Positions 37,892 through 46,952 of a DNA stretch of 64,000 nucleotides are shown here, one piece after another. The notes under the pieces are model-generated. The model did no database searches. It saw only the letters and a list, made by a program, of their open reading frames with translations, and had not been told where the DNA came from. The stretch is from Pigmentiphaga litoralis (GTDB taxonomy: Bacteria; Pseudomonadota; Gammaproteobacteria; Burkholderiales; Burkholderiaceae_B), in the NCBI RefSeq assembly GCF_013408655.1, contig NZ_JACCBP010000001.1:2852001-2916000 (forward strand), given 5' to 3'. Each line of letters opens with the position of its first letter. Position 1 is the first letter of the stretch. The position numbers and the translations under genes were made by a program.

Positions 37892-38319
37892 ATGCGATTT
37901 TGACCATCTGCGTAGGCAACATCTGCCGCAGCCCGATGGCAGCGGCCCTGCTTGCACGCGACCTGCCGCAAACCCGCGTGTCTTCAGCCGGCGTAGGAGC
38001 CCTCATCGGCAGCCACGCCGATTCCAAGGCCATCGCGTTGATGGCCAAACGCAACCTGGACATATCCGGCCATATTGCGCGTCAAGTCGGCCGTGAACTG
38101 TGCCAGCAAGCCGATCTGATCCTTGTGATGGACCAAGCGCAGCGCCGGTTCCTCGAACTGCACTACCCGTTCGTGACCGGCAAGGTATTTCGTCTTTGTG
38201 AGGCCATCCGGCAAGACGTGCCTGACCCCTATCGATTGTCGACCGCTGCGTTCGAATACTCTCTCTCTTTGATCGAGGCGGGTGTGAAGACGTGGGCTGG
38301 CCGCATCGCAAAACTTTAA
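37888..38319 (+). CDS. wzb: Low-molecular-weight protein-tyrosine phosphatase Wzb
   Basis: A 143-residue phosphatase that dephosphorylates the Wzc tyrosine kinase. The P-loop is CVGNICR (Cys8 nucleophile, Arg14) at the N-terminus, and the general acid Asp is in DVPDPY near residue 113. Start ATG overlaps the wza stop, and the kinase gene follows after 12 nt. This is the standard wza-wzb-wzc order. Confidence 0.95.
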   Translation: MNAILTICVGNICRSPMAAALLARDLPQTRVSSAGVGALIGSHADSKAIALMAKRNLDISGHIARQVGRELCQQADLILVMDQAQRRFLELHYPFVTGKVFRLCEAIRQDVPDPYRLSTAAFEYSLSLIEAGVKTWAGRIAKL

Positions 38320-38331
38320 TTTCGACTCGCG

Positions 38332-40617
38332 ATGAACACACCCTCTTACCCGCTTGCCGCCATGGCGCCCGCCACTCAAGAAGATGACGGCTTTAACGTA
38401 CGCGAATACGTTGACATACTGCTGGACAACAAATGGCTAATCGGTACTGTCACAGCGCTCGCTATCGCTATCGGCGTGGCTTACGCGCTGTCTGCGAAAC
38501 CCGTTTATCAGGCCAACATTCTGATCCAGGTGGAAGACTCGGCAGGGTCCGCGCAGAGCTTCCTCGGCGAGGCGTCAAGCTTGTTCGATGTCAAGACGCC
38601 CGCCACAGGTGAGATAGAAATCATCCGGTCGCGCATGATCATCAGCCAAGCAGTCGAAAACACCAGGTTGTTTATCGACGCGCAACCGCGTTATGTCCCG
38701 CTGATCGGCAACTGGTTAGCGCGGCGCGCTACCACTCTGTCGGAGCCTGGTTTCATGGGCTTGAGCGGATACGTGTCTGGCACCGAATCGATCGACGTGG
38801 CGCAGTTCGACGTCGGAGCGCAGATGGAGTCCGTCGACTTCACCCTCACGGCCGGAGATAACGGCGCCTACGCACTTGTTGCCGACCACATGGGCGAACC
38901 CTTGCAGGGACAGGTGGGACAGCTGCTGGAATACACGGGTCCCCACGGACCGGTCCGGTTGATGGTGGCTGATCTTCAGGCCAAACCAGGTGCGCAATTC
39001 AAGCTGGCACGCACCTCGCGGCTTGGCGCAATCGAGTCCCTGCAGGAAAGACTGCAACTGGCAGAACGCGGCCGGCAGTCCGGCGTCATTGCGGCTACCT
39101 TGCAAGACAATGACCCCGTCAAGCTTGCCACCATACTCAACGAAATCGGGCGGCAGTATGTCCGTCAGAACATTGAACGGAAAGCTGCCGAAGCACAAAA
39201 GACGCTGAGTTTCCTGGACATGCAATTGCCCCAATACAAGCTGCAGCTGGAGCAGTCAGAGGATGTCTATAACCGCTATCGCAATCAGAAGGGCACAGTA
39301 GCGTTTGACGAGGAGGCCAAACTGATTCTTGGCCAGACGGTCGACCTCCAGACCAAGCTGATGGATGCGCAGCAACGCCGCCGCGAGCTCGAACCCCGCT
39401 TCACGGGCAAACACCCGGCGATCCAGACCCTGGATGCGCAAATTGCTGCATGGACGCGCGAACTCAACGCCATCAACGGCCGCATCCGAAACATGCCTGA
39501 AACGCAGCAAGATGCACTGCGGATGGAGCGCGACGTGAAAGTGAACAGCGAGCTATATCAATCGCTGGTCAACAATGCCTTGCAATTAAGGCTGGTCAAG
39601 GAAGGCAAGATTGGCAATGTCCGTCTGCTGGATGAAGCCCAGCTCGCCGAGATTCCCGTCAAGCCGCAAAAAGGGCTGGTCATCGCGCTAGCCGCAGTAC
39701 TCGGACTATTTGCCGGAATCGGCCTGGCCCTGCTGCGCAACGCATTTTTCCGTGGAATTCGAAGTCCTCAGGAAATCGAAATCAGCACTGGTTTGAACGT
39801 GTACGCCACGATTCCGCTGAGCACAGCGCAAGCGTCGTTGCTCAAGCGAACTGCCACGTCGCCCGTCATCGCTGGTTCGGCACAAACGCAGCTGTTGATC
39901 GCAGCCGCACCGCATGATCCTGCCGCAGAAAGTCTGCGCAGCCTGCGTACCGCCCTGCAGTTCGCGATGCTTGAGAGCGTCAACAATCGCGTCATCTTCA
40001 CGGGCGCCACTCCTGGCGTCGGCAAGAGTTTTCTGTCATCCAACTTCGCGGGCATCATGGCCAATGCGGGAAAACGTGTCCTTCTGGTCGACGCCGATCT
40101 ACGAAAAGGTACCGTGCACGAGTACGTCGGACTCGGCCGCGCGAGAGGGATGTCGGAACTGATTGCAGGACAGATCACACTGAATCAGGCAACGCATCGT
40201 GAGGTGCTTCCAAACCTGGATGTCATCACCACCGGCGTGCTGCCACCCAACCCCGCCGAACTGCTCATGTCCGAATCATGCACACGGCTACTTTCCGTAT
40301 TTTCTGACACCTATGATCTGGTGATCATCGACACGCCCCCCGTCCTTGTTGCCGCGGATACTGCAGCTCTCGCGACGCATGTCGGGACAATCCTGTTCGT
40401 GGCGCGTGCGGACAAAACACAGATGGGCGAGGTGCTGGAAAGCGCGAAACGGCTTTCGCATGGGGGCGGGGCCATCACAGGAGTTATCTTCAACGCGATG
40501 GACATGTCACGCCGGCACTATGGGACGTACAACTACCGGTACGGTGGTTACCGGTACCAGCAATACAGCTACGGTGACGCTGCCTCTACATCAACCAGCT
40601 TGAAATCTCGAGCATGA
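38332..40617 (+). CDS. wzc: Tyrosine autokinase and polysaccharide co-polymerase Wzc
   Basis: A 761-residue inner membrane kinase that controls chain length and export. Wzz domain lies between TM1 (about 35-53) and TM2 (about 447-467). The cytoplasmic BY-kinase has Walker A GATPGVGKSF (about 556-565), Walker A' VLLVDADLRKG (about 584) and Walker B LVIIDTPPVL (about 663). The C-terminus carries eight tyrosines within about 20 residues (728-748), the phosphorylation cluster. It is the last gene of the operon. Its final 32 nt overlap the end of convergent waaA. Confidence 0.96.
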   Translation: MNTPSYPLAAMAPATQEDDGFNVREYVDILLDNKWLIGTVTALAIAIGVAYALSAKPVYQANILIQVEDSAGSAQSFLGEASSLFDVKTPATGEIEIIRSRMIISQAVENTRLFIDAQPRYVPLIGNWLARRATTLSEPGFMGLSGYVSGTESIDVAQFDVGAQMESVDFTLTAGDNGAYALVADHMGEPLQGQVGQLLEYTGPHGPVRLMVADLQAKPGAQFKLARTSRLGAIESLQERLQLAERGRQSGVIAATLQDNDPVKLATILNEIGRQYVRQNIERKAAEAQKTLSFLDMQLPQYKLQLEQSEDVYNRYRNQKGTVAFDEEAKLILGQTVDLQTKLMDAQQRRRELEPRFTGKHPAIQTLDAQIAAWTRELNAINGRIRNMPETQQDALRMERDVKVNSELYQSLVNNALQLRLVKEGKIGNVRLLDEAQLAEIPVKPQKGLVIALAAVLGLFAGIGLALLRNAFFRGIRSPQEIEISTGLNVYATIPLSTAQASLLKRTATSPVIAGSAQTQLLIAAAPHDPAAESLRSLRTALQFAMLESVNNRVIFTGATPGVGKSFLSSNFAGIMANAGKRVLLVDADLRKGTVHEYVGLGRARGMSELIAGQITLNQATHREVLPNLDVITTGVLPPNPAELLMSESCTRLLSVFSDTYDLVIIDTPPVLVAADTAALATHVGTILFVARADKTQMGEVLESAKRLSHGGGAITGVIFNAMDMSRRHYGTYNYRYGGYRYQQYSYGDAASTSTSLKSRA

Positions 40618-41908
40618 CCCGCCGCGTGGCGCCGGTATGCGTCGCGCTGAATCGCGCGGCCGCTTCCCGCATGCGCATGCGGTCGTCCGGTTGCTCGAGC
40701 AATTGCAGCGCCAGGCGCCAGGCATCCGCGGCGTCCTGGGCCCGCAATGCGGCGCCGGCTTCGATCGCGTTTTCAGAGGCCTGCGCAAAGTTGAACGTGT
40801 GCGGGCCCACGATCACGGGCACGCCACAGGCGCTGGCCTCGATCAGGTTCTGCCCGCCCAGCGGCGCAAAGCTGCCCGCCACGATCGTCACGTCGGCCGC
40901 GGCGTAGTAGAACGGCATCTCGCCCAGGCTGTCGCCCACCAGCACCTGCACGTCGCTGCTCACATCGCGTGGCGCAGGCAGGCCCTGGATGGCGGACCGC
41001 CGCTTCATGCGCAGACCGGACCCGTCCACCATGGCGGCGACTTCATCGAAGCGTTGCGGGTGCCTGGGAATCAGCACCACCAGGGGCTCGACACCGTCTT
41101 GCGTGCGGGGCGGCGCGGCAATGGCTTTAAGGAAATCGCCCTCTTCGCCTTCGCGGGTGCTCGCAATGGCGATCACCGGCCGCGCCAGTCCCGGATTCCA
41201 GGCCAGGCCCGCATCCAATTGATCGGGTGGCAGGCGCAAGTCGAATTTCAGGTTGCCCACCACTTTGGGCGACCTGGCGCCCAGCTGGGTCAGGCGATCC
41301 GCGTCTTCCTGGGTCTGCGCCAGCACCTGGTCCAGGCTGCCAAAGGTCTGCCGCGCCAGACTGGCCAGCCGCAGGTTCTTGCGTAGCGACGCTTCCGACA
41401 TGCGCGCGCTGACCAGCGCCAACGGCACGGCGTAATGCTTGCCCGCGCGGATCAGATTCGGCCAAACCTCGGTCTCGATCAGCAGCCCGCAACGCGGCGT
41501 GAAGTAGCGGAAGAAGCGGCGTACAGCGCCGGGCAGATCGTAGGGCAGCCACACCTGCCGTAGGCGGCCCTGGGCGATGGCGGTCGCGAACAGGCGGGAC
41601 GCCTCGGTGCGGCCGGTCGCCGTCATGTTGGTCAGCAACACGGGCAGGCCGCGTTCAAGCAGGGCTTCGATCAGCGGCTGGGCTGCGCGCGTCTCGCCCA
41701 GGCTGACGGCGTGCACCCACACCGGGGCCGCACGGAAATCATCATTGCCCGGCTTGGGCATGGCCTTGCGATAGAACCCAAAGCGTTCAGCCGGAAAGAC
41801 GCCATACAAGGGCTCGCGCTTGGCGCGGCGCCAGATCTTCAGCCAGATGAAGGGCGTGAGCAGACGCCACAACGTCGAATAGACGAACCGCCACAACGCA
41901 GCGGCCAT
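40586..41908 (-). CDS. waaA: 3-deoxy-D-manno-octulosonic acid (Kdo) transferase
   Basis: Adds Kdo to lipid A precursor at the inner membrane. 440 residues. An N-terminal membrane-associated helix precedes VWVHAVSLGETRAAQPLIEAL, and LTNMTATGRTEA, GLLIETEVWPNLI and GGQNLIEASACGVPVIVGPHT are typical WaaA motifs. ATG at 41908 overlaps the waaC stop (TGATG), so the two are coupled. An overlapping GTG one codon earlier is also possible. The 3' end overlaps wzc by 32 nt with no terminator between. Confidence 0.95.
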   Translation of the reverse strand: MAAALWRFVYSTLWRLLTPFIWLKIWRRAKREPLYGVFPAERFGFYRKAMPKPGNDDFRAAPVWVHAVSLGETRAAQPLIEALLERGLPVLLTNMTATGRTEASRLFATAIAQGRLRQVWLPYDLPGAVRRFFRYFTPRCGLLIETEVWPNLIRAGKHYAVPLALVSARMSEASLRKNLRLASLARQTFGSLDQVLAQTQEDADRLTQLGARSPKVVGNLKFDLRLPPDQLDAGLAWNPGLARPVIAIASTREGEEGDFLKAIAAPPRTQDGVEPLVVLIPRHPQRFDEVAAMVDGSGLRMKRRSAIQGLPAPRDVSSDVQVLVGDSLGEMPFYYAAADVTIVAGSFAPLGGQNLIEASACGVPVIVGPHTFNFAQASENAIEAGAALRAQDAADAWRLALQLLEQPDDRMRMREAAARFSATHTGATRRVMLEISSWLM

Positions 41909-42915
41909 CACGCGTCGGGCTCCGTGTCGTCGTTGATGGCAACGACAGGCCGCGGGTGCGTGGCTTCGGCAGGCAGGGCGCGCCCCACGGCGGCCAGGAC
42001 TTCTTCACGCGTCGGCGGCGTGCCGGGGCCACCCAGGCAGGCAATGAAGCCCGACCCGGTCACCGGCGCCAGGGCCGGGTCGTAGTCGCAATAGATGCCG
42101 ATGGTGGGCCGGCCCAGGCCGCCCGCAAGGTGCGTCAGGCCGCTGTCCAAGCCCACGAACACCGATGCGCCGGCCAGCACTTCTGCGGCCTCTCGTAGCC
42201 CCATGCGTGGCAGCGCGCGGGCACGCGGGACCGCATCGGCCAGACGCTGCGCGCGTTCCAGTTCTTCTTCGTTGCCAGCAAACAGGTACGGCGCATAGCC
42301 CGCCACTTCCAGGCGCAGCAGGACGGCCTTCCAGTATTCCTCGGGCCACAGCTTGGTCTCGCGGCTGGCCGACGGCATGATCGCCGCGTAGCGCGGCGGC
42401 ATGCCAGGACGGCGGCCGACCTTAAGGCCGAATTCCGGCGGGCCTTCCAAGGCATAGCCCAGGGACTGGGCCGCGAGCAAGCGCATGCGCGTGACGGCGG
42501 ACTGCTGGAACACCACACGGTGACGAAAACGATAGAACAGCGCCGCCAGCGGTTCGCGGGCCGACCGGAAGTCGCAGCCGTGCAGCGGGCCATTCACATG
42601 GCGAGCCAGCAGGGCGGACTTGACCAGGCCTTGCAGGTCGATCACGCAGTCGTAGCGATGCTTGCCGACACGATGCCAGAAGGCCGCACGTTCTTCGCGC
42701 GTTTCGGCCGAAAACCAGTTCTTGCGCCAGCGCCGCAACGCGACCGGGATCACGTCGGCCACCTGCGGATGCAAGGCAGGAATGGCCGTGAACGACTCTT
42801 CAGCCACCCAGTCGATGACTGCGCCAGGAAAATGGCGAGCGATATCCGACACGGCAGGCAGCGCGTGCACGATGTCGCCCATTGAAGACGTTTTGACGAG
42901 AAGGATGCGGGGCAC
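41908..42915 (-). CDS. waaC: Lipopolysaccharide heptosyltransferase I
   Basis: Adds the first heptose to Kdo of the LPS inner core. 335 residues. N-terminus PRILLVKTSSMGDIVHALPAVSDIA and the GT9 donor motif FVGLDSGLTHLAGGLGRPTIGIY are diagnostic. The start is GTG at 42915, where homology begins; no ATG exists nearby and the longer reading upstream runs into non-family sequence. No strong ribosome site is visible. Forms an operon with waaA. Confidence 0.94.
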   Translation of the reverse strand: MPRILLVKTSSMGDIVHALPAVSDIARHFPGAVIDWVAEESFTAIPALHPQVADVIPVALRRWRKNWFSAETREERAAFWHRVGKHRYDCVIDLQGLVKSALLARHVNGPLHGCDFRSAREPLAALFYRFRHRVVFQQSAVTRMRLLAAQSLGYALEGPPEFGLKVGRRPGMPPRYAAIMPSASRETKLWPEEYWKAVLLRLEVAGYAPYLFAGNEEELERAQRLADAVPRARALPRMGLREAAEVLAGASVFVGLDSGLTHLAGGLGRPTIGIYCDYDPALAPVTGSGFIACLGGPGTPPTREEVLAAVGRALPAEATHPRPVVAINDDTEPDA

Positions 42916-43057
42916 GGGAAAGCCGGCGAAAGCACAAAAGCGGAAAGCCGGATTGTAGCCGCTATGCTCTGGCGGCTGCGCCGGCGGGCGCCCTGCCGCC
43001 CCCGCCGTGTCTACGAAATTCGCAGGAAACCGCGCCCTATCTGGCGCGATCCGCCAT

Positions 43058-44629
43058 TCAACGTGCCGACATCGTCGAACCACCGCCCAACGGCACGTTC
43101 ATCGACAGCATCAGGCTGAAAGCGTCATTCGTGTTGCCGTGCACGCTACGCAGCACGGTCACGCCGGCCTTGAACGTGGCCGGTTTGAGCATCCAGCTGT
43201 AGGCGAATTCGCCACCGTAGAACTTGTCGGACCGGTCGAAGGCCTGATTGATGGGCAGGCTGGAGCGATTGACCTGCGCATGCAGGATCTTGGCGCTGTA
43301 GCGTGAAAAGTAGCGATAGTCATCGGGCACGACCGTCACGCCGCCGGACAGCAGTTGTCCATCGCCGCCAATGGAATGGCCGATCGGCAACTGGTCGTGG
43401 TACAGGCCGTTGGTGTAGCTGCCGTGGTTGTAGGCATAGCCACGCAGTCCGTCTTGCAAGCCGAACAGGCGCCGCGCGGTGGTGTCCGCCGCTTCCGCAT
43501 ACCACTGCATCCGCGTCGTGCCGACCATGTGCTTGAACTGGGCGCCCACCTGGCCCAGATAGCGCGACGGCAGCCCGCCGGCCTCATCTTCACCCGTCAA
43601 TTGGGTGTAGATCGTCAGGGGATTTCCGGCGAGCGAAAAGGTGTACCGCGCATCAATGCCGGACAGCTCATTACTGGGATCCGTGCCGATCGCGTTGGGG
43701 TCGTCAATATTCGAATTGCCCGTGACCGCGTCCCAGACTGCACCCAGGTTGTTCGGACGGCCCTTGCCGCCGAACTGGATGAAGCGCGAAAGTCCGATCT
43801 CCAAGCCCTGGACGGGCCGTGCAAACGCACGCATGTTCAGCACCTTGGCCTGCGGGACGGCGGTGTTGTGCTGCATCTGGCCCACGAACAGGTCATAGCC
43901 CCACGGGCCGATCCACGACAGCCACTTGTTCTCGAACGCCGTCTGCGCGCCGCGTTGCAAGCCGATGCCCGGAATGGCCGTGGCCGCGTTGCCCCAGTTC
44001 AGGCTGCCGTCCTGGCCCGGGCCCCAGAAGTGCGCCAGCTGGCCCACGTACAGCACCTGGCCCAAGGCCGCTGCCGCCGCATAGCTGCCTTCCAGGTTGA
44101 CGTTGGATTGCCGGTTGGTGATCGTGTCGGCCAAGCCATTCACCTGCACCTTGCCCGCGAATCCTTCCGTGCTGGCCTGGCCGTAGGCGCCTACGCCCGC
44201 ACGGGCACGTGTCGTGGCGTCAAAGCCCAGCTGCGGCACCCGGTCGGTGTTAAGGCCTGCCGTCACGCCCACGAACGATCGCCGCTGTTGAGCTACATAG
44301 GATTCCACCGCTGCCATGGCATGTTGATCCCCCCGCGACATGTTCGCCACACGCCGGGACGCCAAGGCCGATTCAAGCGCAGAAAGAGGCATGGGCCACG
44401 TCGAGGTCGTCAGGTCGATGATGCCCCGATCGATCAGCCACTGGATGTCGTCGCGCAAGGATTGATTGCCAGCCTCAACCATCACTGCGGTCTGCGCGAA
44501 GGCAGGTGGGGACACGCTGAAACTTCCGACTGCCGAGCACATGGCAATAGGCAGGAGCAAAGATTGCGTGACGTTCAGGGGACGGCGCCGCACGGGCGTA
44601 CGGACGATAGATCGGGAGTTTTTCGACAT
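43058..44629 (-). CDS. wzi: Capsule assembly Wzi-family outer membrane protein
   Basis: A 523-residue Wzi-like beta-barrel that in E. coli anchors or organises capsule on the cell surface. Signal peptide ends near AFAQ. The mature N-terminus has LRDDIQWLIDRGIIDLTTSTWPM, then YVGQLAHFWGPGQDGSLNWGN and GLEIGLSRFIQFGG, typical of the family, and ends in aromatic beta-strands. ATG at 44629 is chosen since it gives a compact signal peptide; ATG 44665 is an alternative. It is transcribed away from the wza-wzc operon but belongs functionally with it. Confidence 0.88.
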   Translation of the reverse strand: MSKNSRSIVRTPVRRRPLNVTQSLLLPIAMCSAVGSFSVSPPAFAQTAVMVEAGNQSLRDDIQWLIDRGIIDLTTSTWPMPLSALESALASRRVANMSRGDQHAMAAVESYVAQQRRSFVGVTAGLNTDRVPQLGFDATTRARAGVGAYGQASTEGFAGKVQVNGLADTITNRQSNVNLEGSYAAAAALGQVLYVGQLAHFWGPGQDGSLNWGNAATAIPGIGLQRGAQTAFENKWLSWIGPWGYDLFVGQMQHNTAVPQAKVLNMRAFARPVQGLEIGLSRFIQFGGKGRPNNLGAVWDAVTGNSNIDDPNAIGTDPSNELSGIDARYTFSLAGNPLTIYTQLTGEDEAGGLPSRYLGQVGAQFKHMVGTTRMQWYAEAADTTARRLFGLQDGLRGYAYNHGSYTNGLYHDQLPIGHSIGGDGQLLSGGVTVVPDDYRYFSRYSAKILHAQVNRSSLPINQAFDRSDKFYGGEFAYSWMLKPATFKAGVTVLRSVHGNTNDAFSLMLSMNVPLGGGSTMSAR

Positions 44630-44989
44630 GGGCGGAGCGCTTTTTCTAACGATGGCCGAAGCCATGGACGCCAGAAGCTAGCACTATTTGGGATTCAACT
44701 ACGTAGTGCTACGTCATCGGATGTAAGCCCTCACGCATCGCACGCAGCTGCGAAGCGATGGGCCAGATCGCGAAGCACGAACACGGCCATGCGCCTAAAT
44801 CTACTCATCAATCGCGCTCCATTTGAACTGTCAAACAGTTGCAATTTCGTGTCCTGAACTACGTCGTCTTCCCAATGTAATATTCCGGCCGCGCAGGGGA
44901 AAATTACGCATTGCGCATCGTTTGATGACAGGCGTTTGAACGCCGATCTTTAAGCCGCCTGATCACACCAGAAGCGGATGGAGCACAGT
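44630..44989. promoter_or_regulatory. Divergent promoter region between wzi and a small exported gene
   Basis: 360 nt without a gene, AT-richer than the flanks. It contains the palindrome ACTACGTAGT (44698-44707), the octamer AACTACGT twice (44697-44704 and 44857-44864) and an inverted repeat AACTGT-CAA-ACAGTT (44826-44840). TAATAT at 44878-44883 could be a -10 box for the rightward gene, but no good -35 is seen. Confidence 0.45.
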
Positions 44990-45244
44990 ATGAAAAGACT
45001 TTGGATACTCGCCGGTTTGCTTACGGCATTCAGCGTGTCGGCCGCGACAACTCTCACTAAAACCTACACCGCAGTCAGCGCCTACCCCGCCGGGGCGTGC
45101 ACCATTGCCGCGAACAATGCGGATCGCGATAGCCGCATGTGGATGCAACAGGGCTGGAGCCAGGCATCACAAACGCAGTGCTCGTGTCAGAACGCGGGCC
45201 TCGAATATCGCTGCGGGATCGACGTGACCTACTGGAGGCCGTGA
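44990..45244 (+). CDS. Small exported four-cysteine protein, unknown function
   Basis: An 84-residue protein with a clear signal peptide (MKRLWILAGLLTAFSVSA). The mature peptide of about 66 residues has four cysteines (37, 64, 66, 75), suggesting two disulfides, and is rich in Trp and Gln. No family recognised. ATG at 44990 is chosen over 44978 because GGAG lies six bases upstream. It has its own terminator and is divergent from wzi. It may be a secreted effector, inhibitor or envelope factor; function unknown. Confidence 0.7.
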   Translation: MKRLWILAGLLTAFSVSAATTLTKTYTAVSAYPAGACTIAANNADRDSRMWMQQGWSQASQTQCSCQNAGLEYRCGIDVTYWRP

Positions 45245-45263
45245 ACACGAAGTACCGAATATG

Positions 45264-45292
45264 AAAAAAGGCGTCCGATCGGACGCCTTTTC
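45264..45292. terminator. Bidirectional terminator between small exported gene and pgi
   Basis: AAAAGGCGTCC (45266-45276) and GGACGCCTTTT (45281-45291) form a perfect hairpin with a GATC loop and A/T flanks on both sides. It serves the plus-strand small gene and the minus-strand pmm-pgi operon. Confidence 0.92.
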
Positions 45293-45315
45293 TACCTATG
45301 CGCGCTGCGCATCAG

Positions 45316-46941
45316 TTACTTCCACTCATCCACCCAATGGGCAGTCGACACGTCGTGCGGCTTGGTTTTCCCACCGTTCAGTTCTTCGGCAATACCCGTG
45401 GCCAACACCTTGCCATACTCCACGCCCCACTGATCGAACGGATTGATACCCCAGACGATTCCTTGCACGAACACCTTGTGTTCATACAAGGCCAGCAAGG
45501 CGCCCAGACTCTGTGCTGTCAGACGCGGAAGCACCAGCAAGGTCGACGGGCGACCACCCGGATGCACCTTGTGGCGCGCCAGCCAGGCTGCACGTTCCGG
45601 ATCCGATTCCGTCTTGGCTACTTCAGGCAACAGCGTGTCGAACGACTTGCCACGCAGCAGCGCTTCGCGTTGCGCCAGACAGTTGGCCAACAGCAAACGA
45701 TGATGCTCGGCAAACGTGTGATCCGCTTCGCGGCACACCACGAAATCGACGGGCGTCGGATCCGTGCCTTGATGCAGCCACTGGAAGAACGTGTGCTGCG
45801 CATCGGTACCGGACACGCCCCACACCAGCGACCCGGTCGGCACGCTGACAGGCCGGCCATACACGTCCACCGACTTGCCCAGCGATTCCATATCCAGTTG
45901 CTGCAGATACGGTGCCAGGTTCGTCAGGCGCGCGTCGTACGCGGCAATGTTGAGCGACGGATAGCCGAACACATTGCGGTTCACCAGCGCCGTCAATGCA
46001 AGCTGCACGGGTGCATTCTCGCTGATCGGTGCGCTGGCAAAATGGGCGTCCATCTCGGCCGCGCCTTGCAGCAGACCATCCAGCGTCTCGACACCCAATG
46101 CCAACGCAATCGGCAAGCCGATCGACGACCACACCGAATACCGGCCGCCCGCCCAGTCCCACAGTTTGAAGACGTGGTCTTCGGTAATGCCCAGCTTGGC
46201 AGCACCCGCCACGTTCGACGTGACCGCCACCATATGCGCATTCACATCCTGCACGCCGCCGGCGCGCAGCCATTCGATCGCGCGTTCGGCATTGCGCAGC
46301 GTTTCGATCGTATTGAACGATTTCGACGACACGATAAACAGCGTGTGCAGCGGATCCAGGCCCAACAAGCCGGACTCGATTGCGTGACCATCGATGTTCG
46401 ACACAAAACGCATCTCGCGCCGCGTGCCGGCATTGCCCAGTGCACTGACGACCAGACGCGGGCCCCAGTCACTGCCACCAATGCCGATGTTCACCACATG
46501 CTTGTAGCGCCCTTCCGCGTCCGCCCGGCGAACGAAGTTGCGCACACGTTCACGCTCCGTCGCCACCTGGTCGGCCACGCGCAGCGATGCGTCGGCGCTG
46601 CGCAAGGCGGTGTGCCAGGCGGGGCGCGCTTCGGTGCAATTGGCCATGCCGCCTTCCAGCAAGCAGGCGCGCGCAGGGTCGAAACCGCGCTCAAGCAGCA
46701 AGGCTTCACCCGCCGCCATCAAGGCCGGCGACTGCGCCTGCGCGCTCAGGTCAACCGCCACGTGCGGCGCCTTGACGATCCGCAGCGTCGCGGCTGTCAG
46801 GTCCGCATGCTGCGCCGACACGACGAACTGCCGCCATGCCTGCGTATCCGCCAACGGCGCGGGCGCAGGGTTCGCATCCCACAAGGGGGTCGTTGCGCCC
46901 GTATTCCTATCCGCAGTGACTGCGTCATTCGATCCCGACAT
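45316..46941 (-). CDS. pgi: Glucose-6-phosphate isomerase
   Basis: Interconverts glucose-6-phosphate and fructose-6-phosphate. 541 residues, typical length. Motifs are VVNIGIGGSDWGPRLV, FIVSSKSFNTIETL, GGRYSVWSSIGLPIAL and the C-terminal GINPFDQWGVEYGK. ATG at 46941 lies 11 nt after the phosphomannomutase stop with AAGGA upstream, so the two form an operon. It links central carbon to nucleotide-sugar supply. Confidence 0.97.
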   Translation of the reverse strand: MSGSNDAVTADRNTGATTPLWDANPAPAPLADTQAWRQFVVSAQHADLTAATLRIVKAPHVAVDLSAQAQSPALMAAGEALLLERGFDPARACLLEGGMANCTEARPAWHTALRSADASLRVADQVATERERVRNFVRRADAEGRYKHVVNIGIGGSDWGPRLVVSALGNAGTRREMRFVSNIDGHAIESGLLGLDPLHTLFIVSSKSFNTIETLRNAERAIEWLRAGGVQDVNAHMVAVTSNVAGAAKLGITEDHVFKLWDWAGGRYSVWSSIGLPIALALGVETLDGLLQGAAEMDAHFASAPISENAPVQLALTALVNRNVFGYPSLNIAAYDARLTNLAPYLQQLDMESLGKSVDVYGRPVSVPTGSLVWGVSGTDAQHTFFQWLHQGTDPTPVDFVVCREADHTFAEHHRLLLANCLAQREALLRGKSFDTLLPEVAKTESDPERAAWLARHKVHPGGRPSTLLVLPRLTAQSLGALLALYEHKVFVQGIVWGINPFDQWGVEYGKVLATGIAEELNGGKTKPHDVSTAHWVDEWK

Positions 46942-46952
46942 CCTTCGAGACC

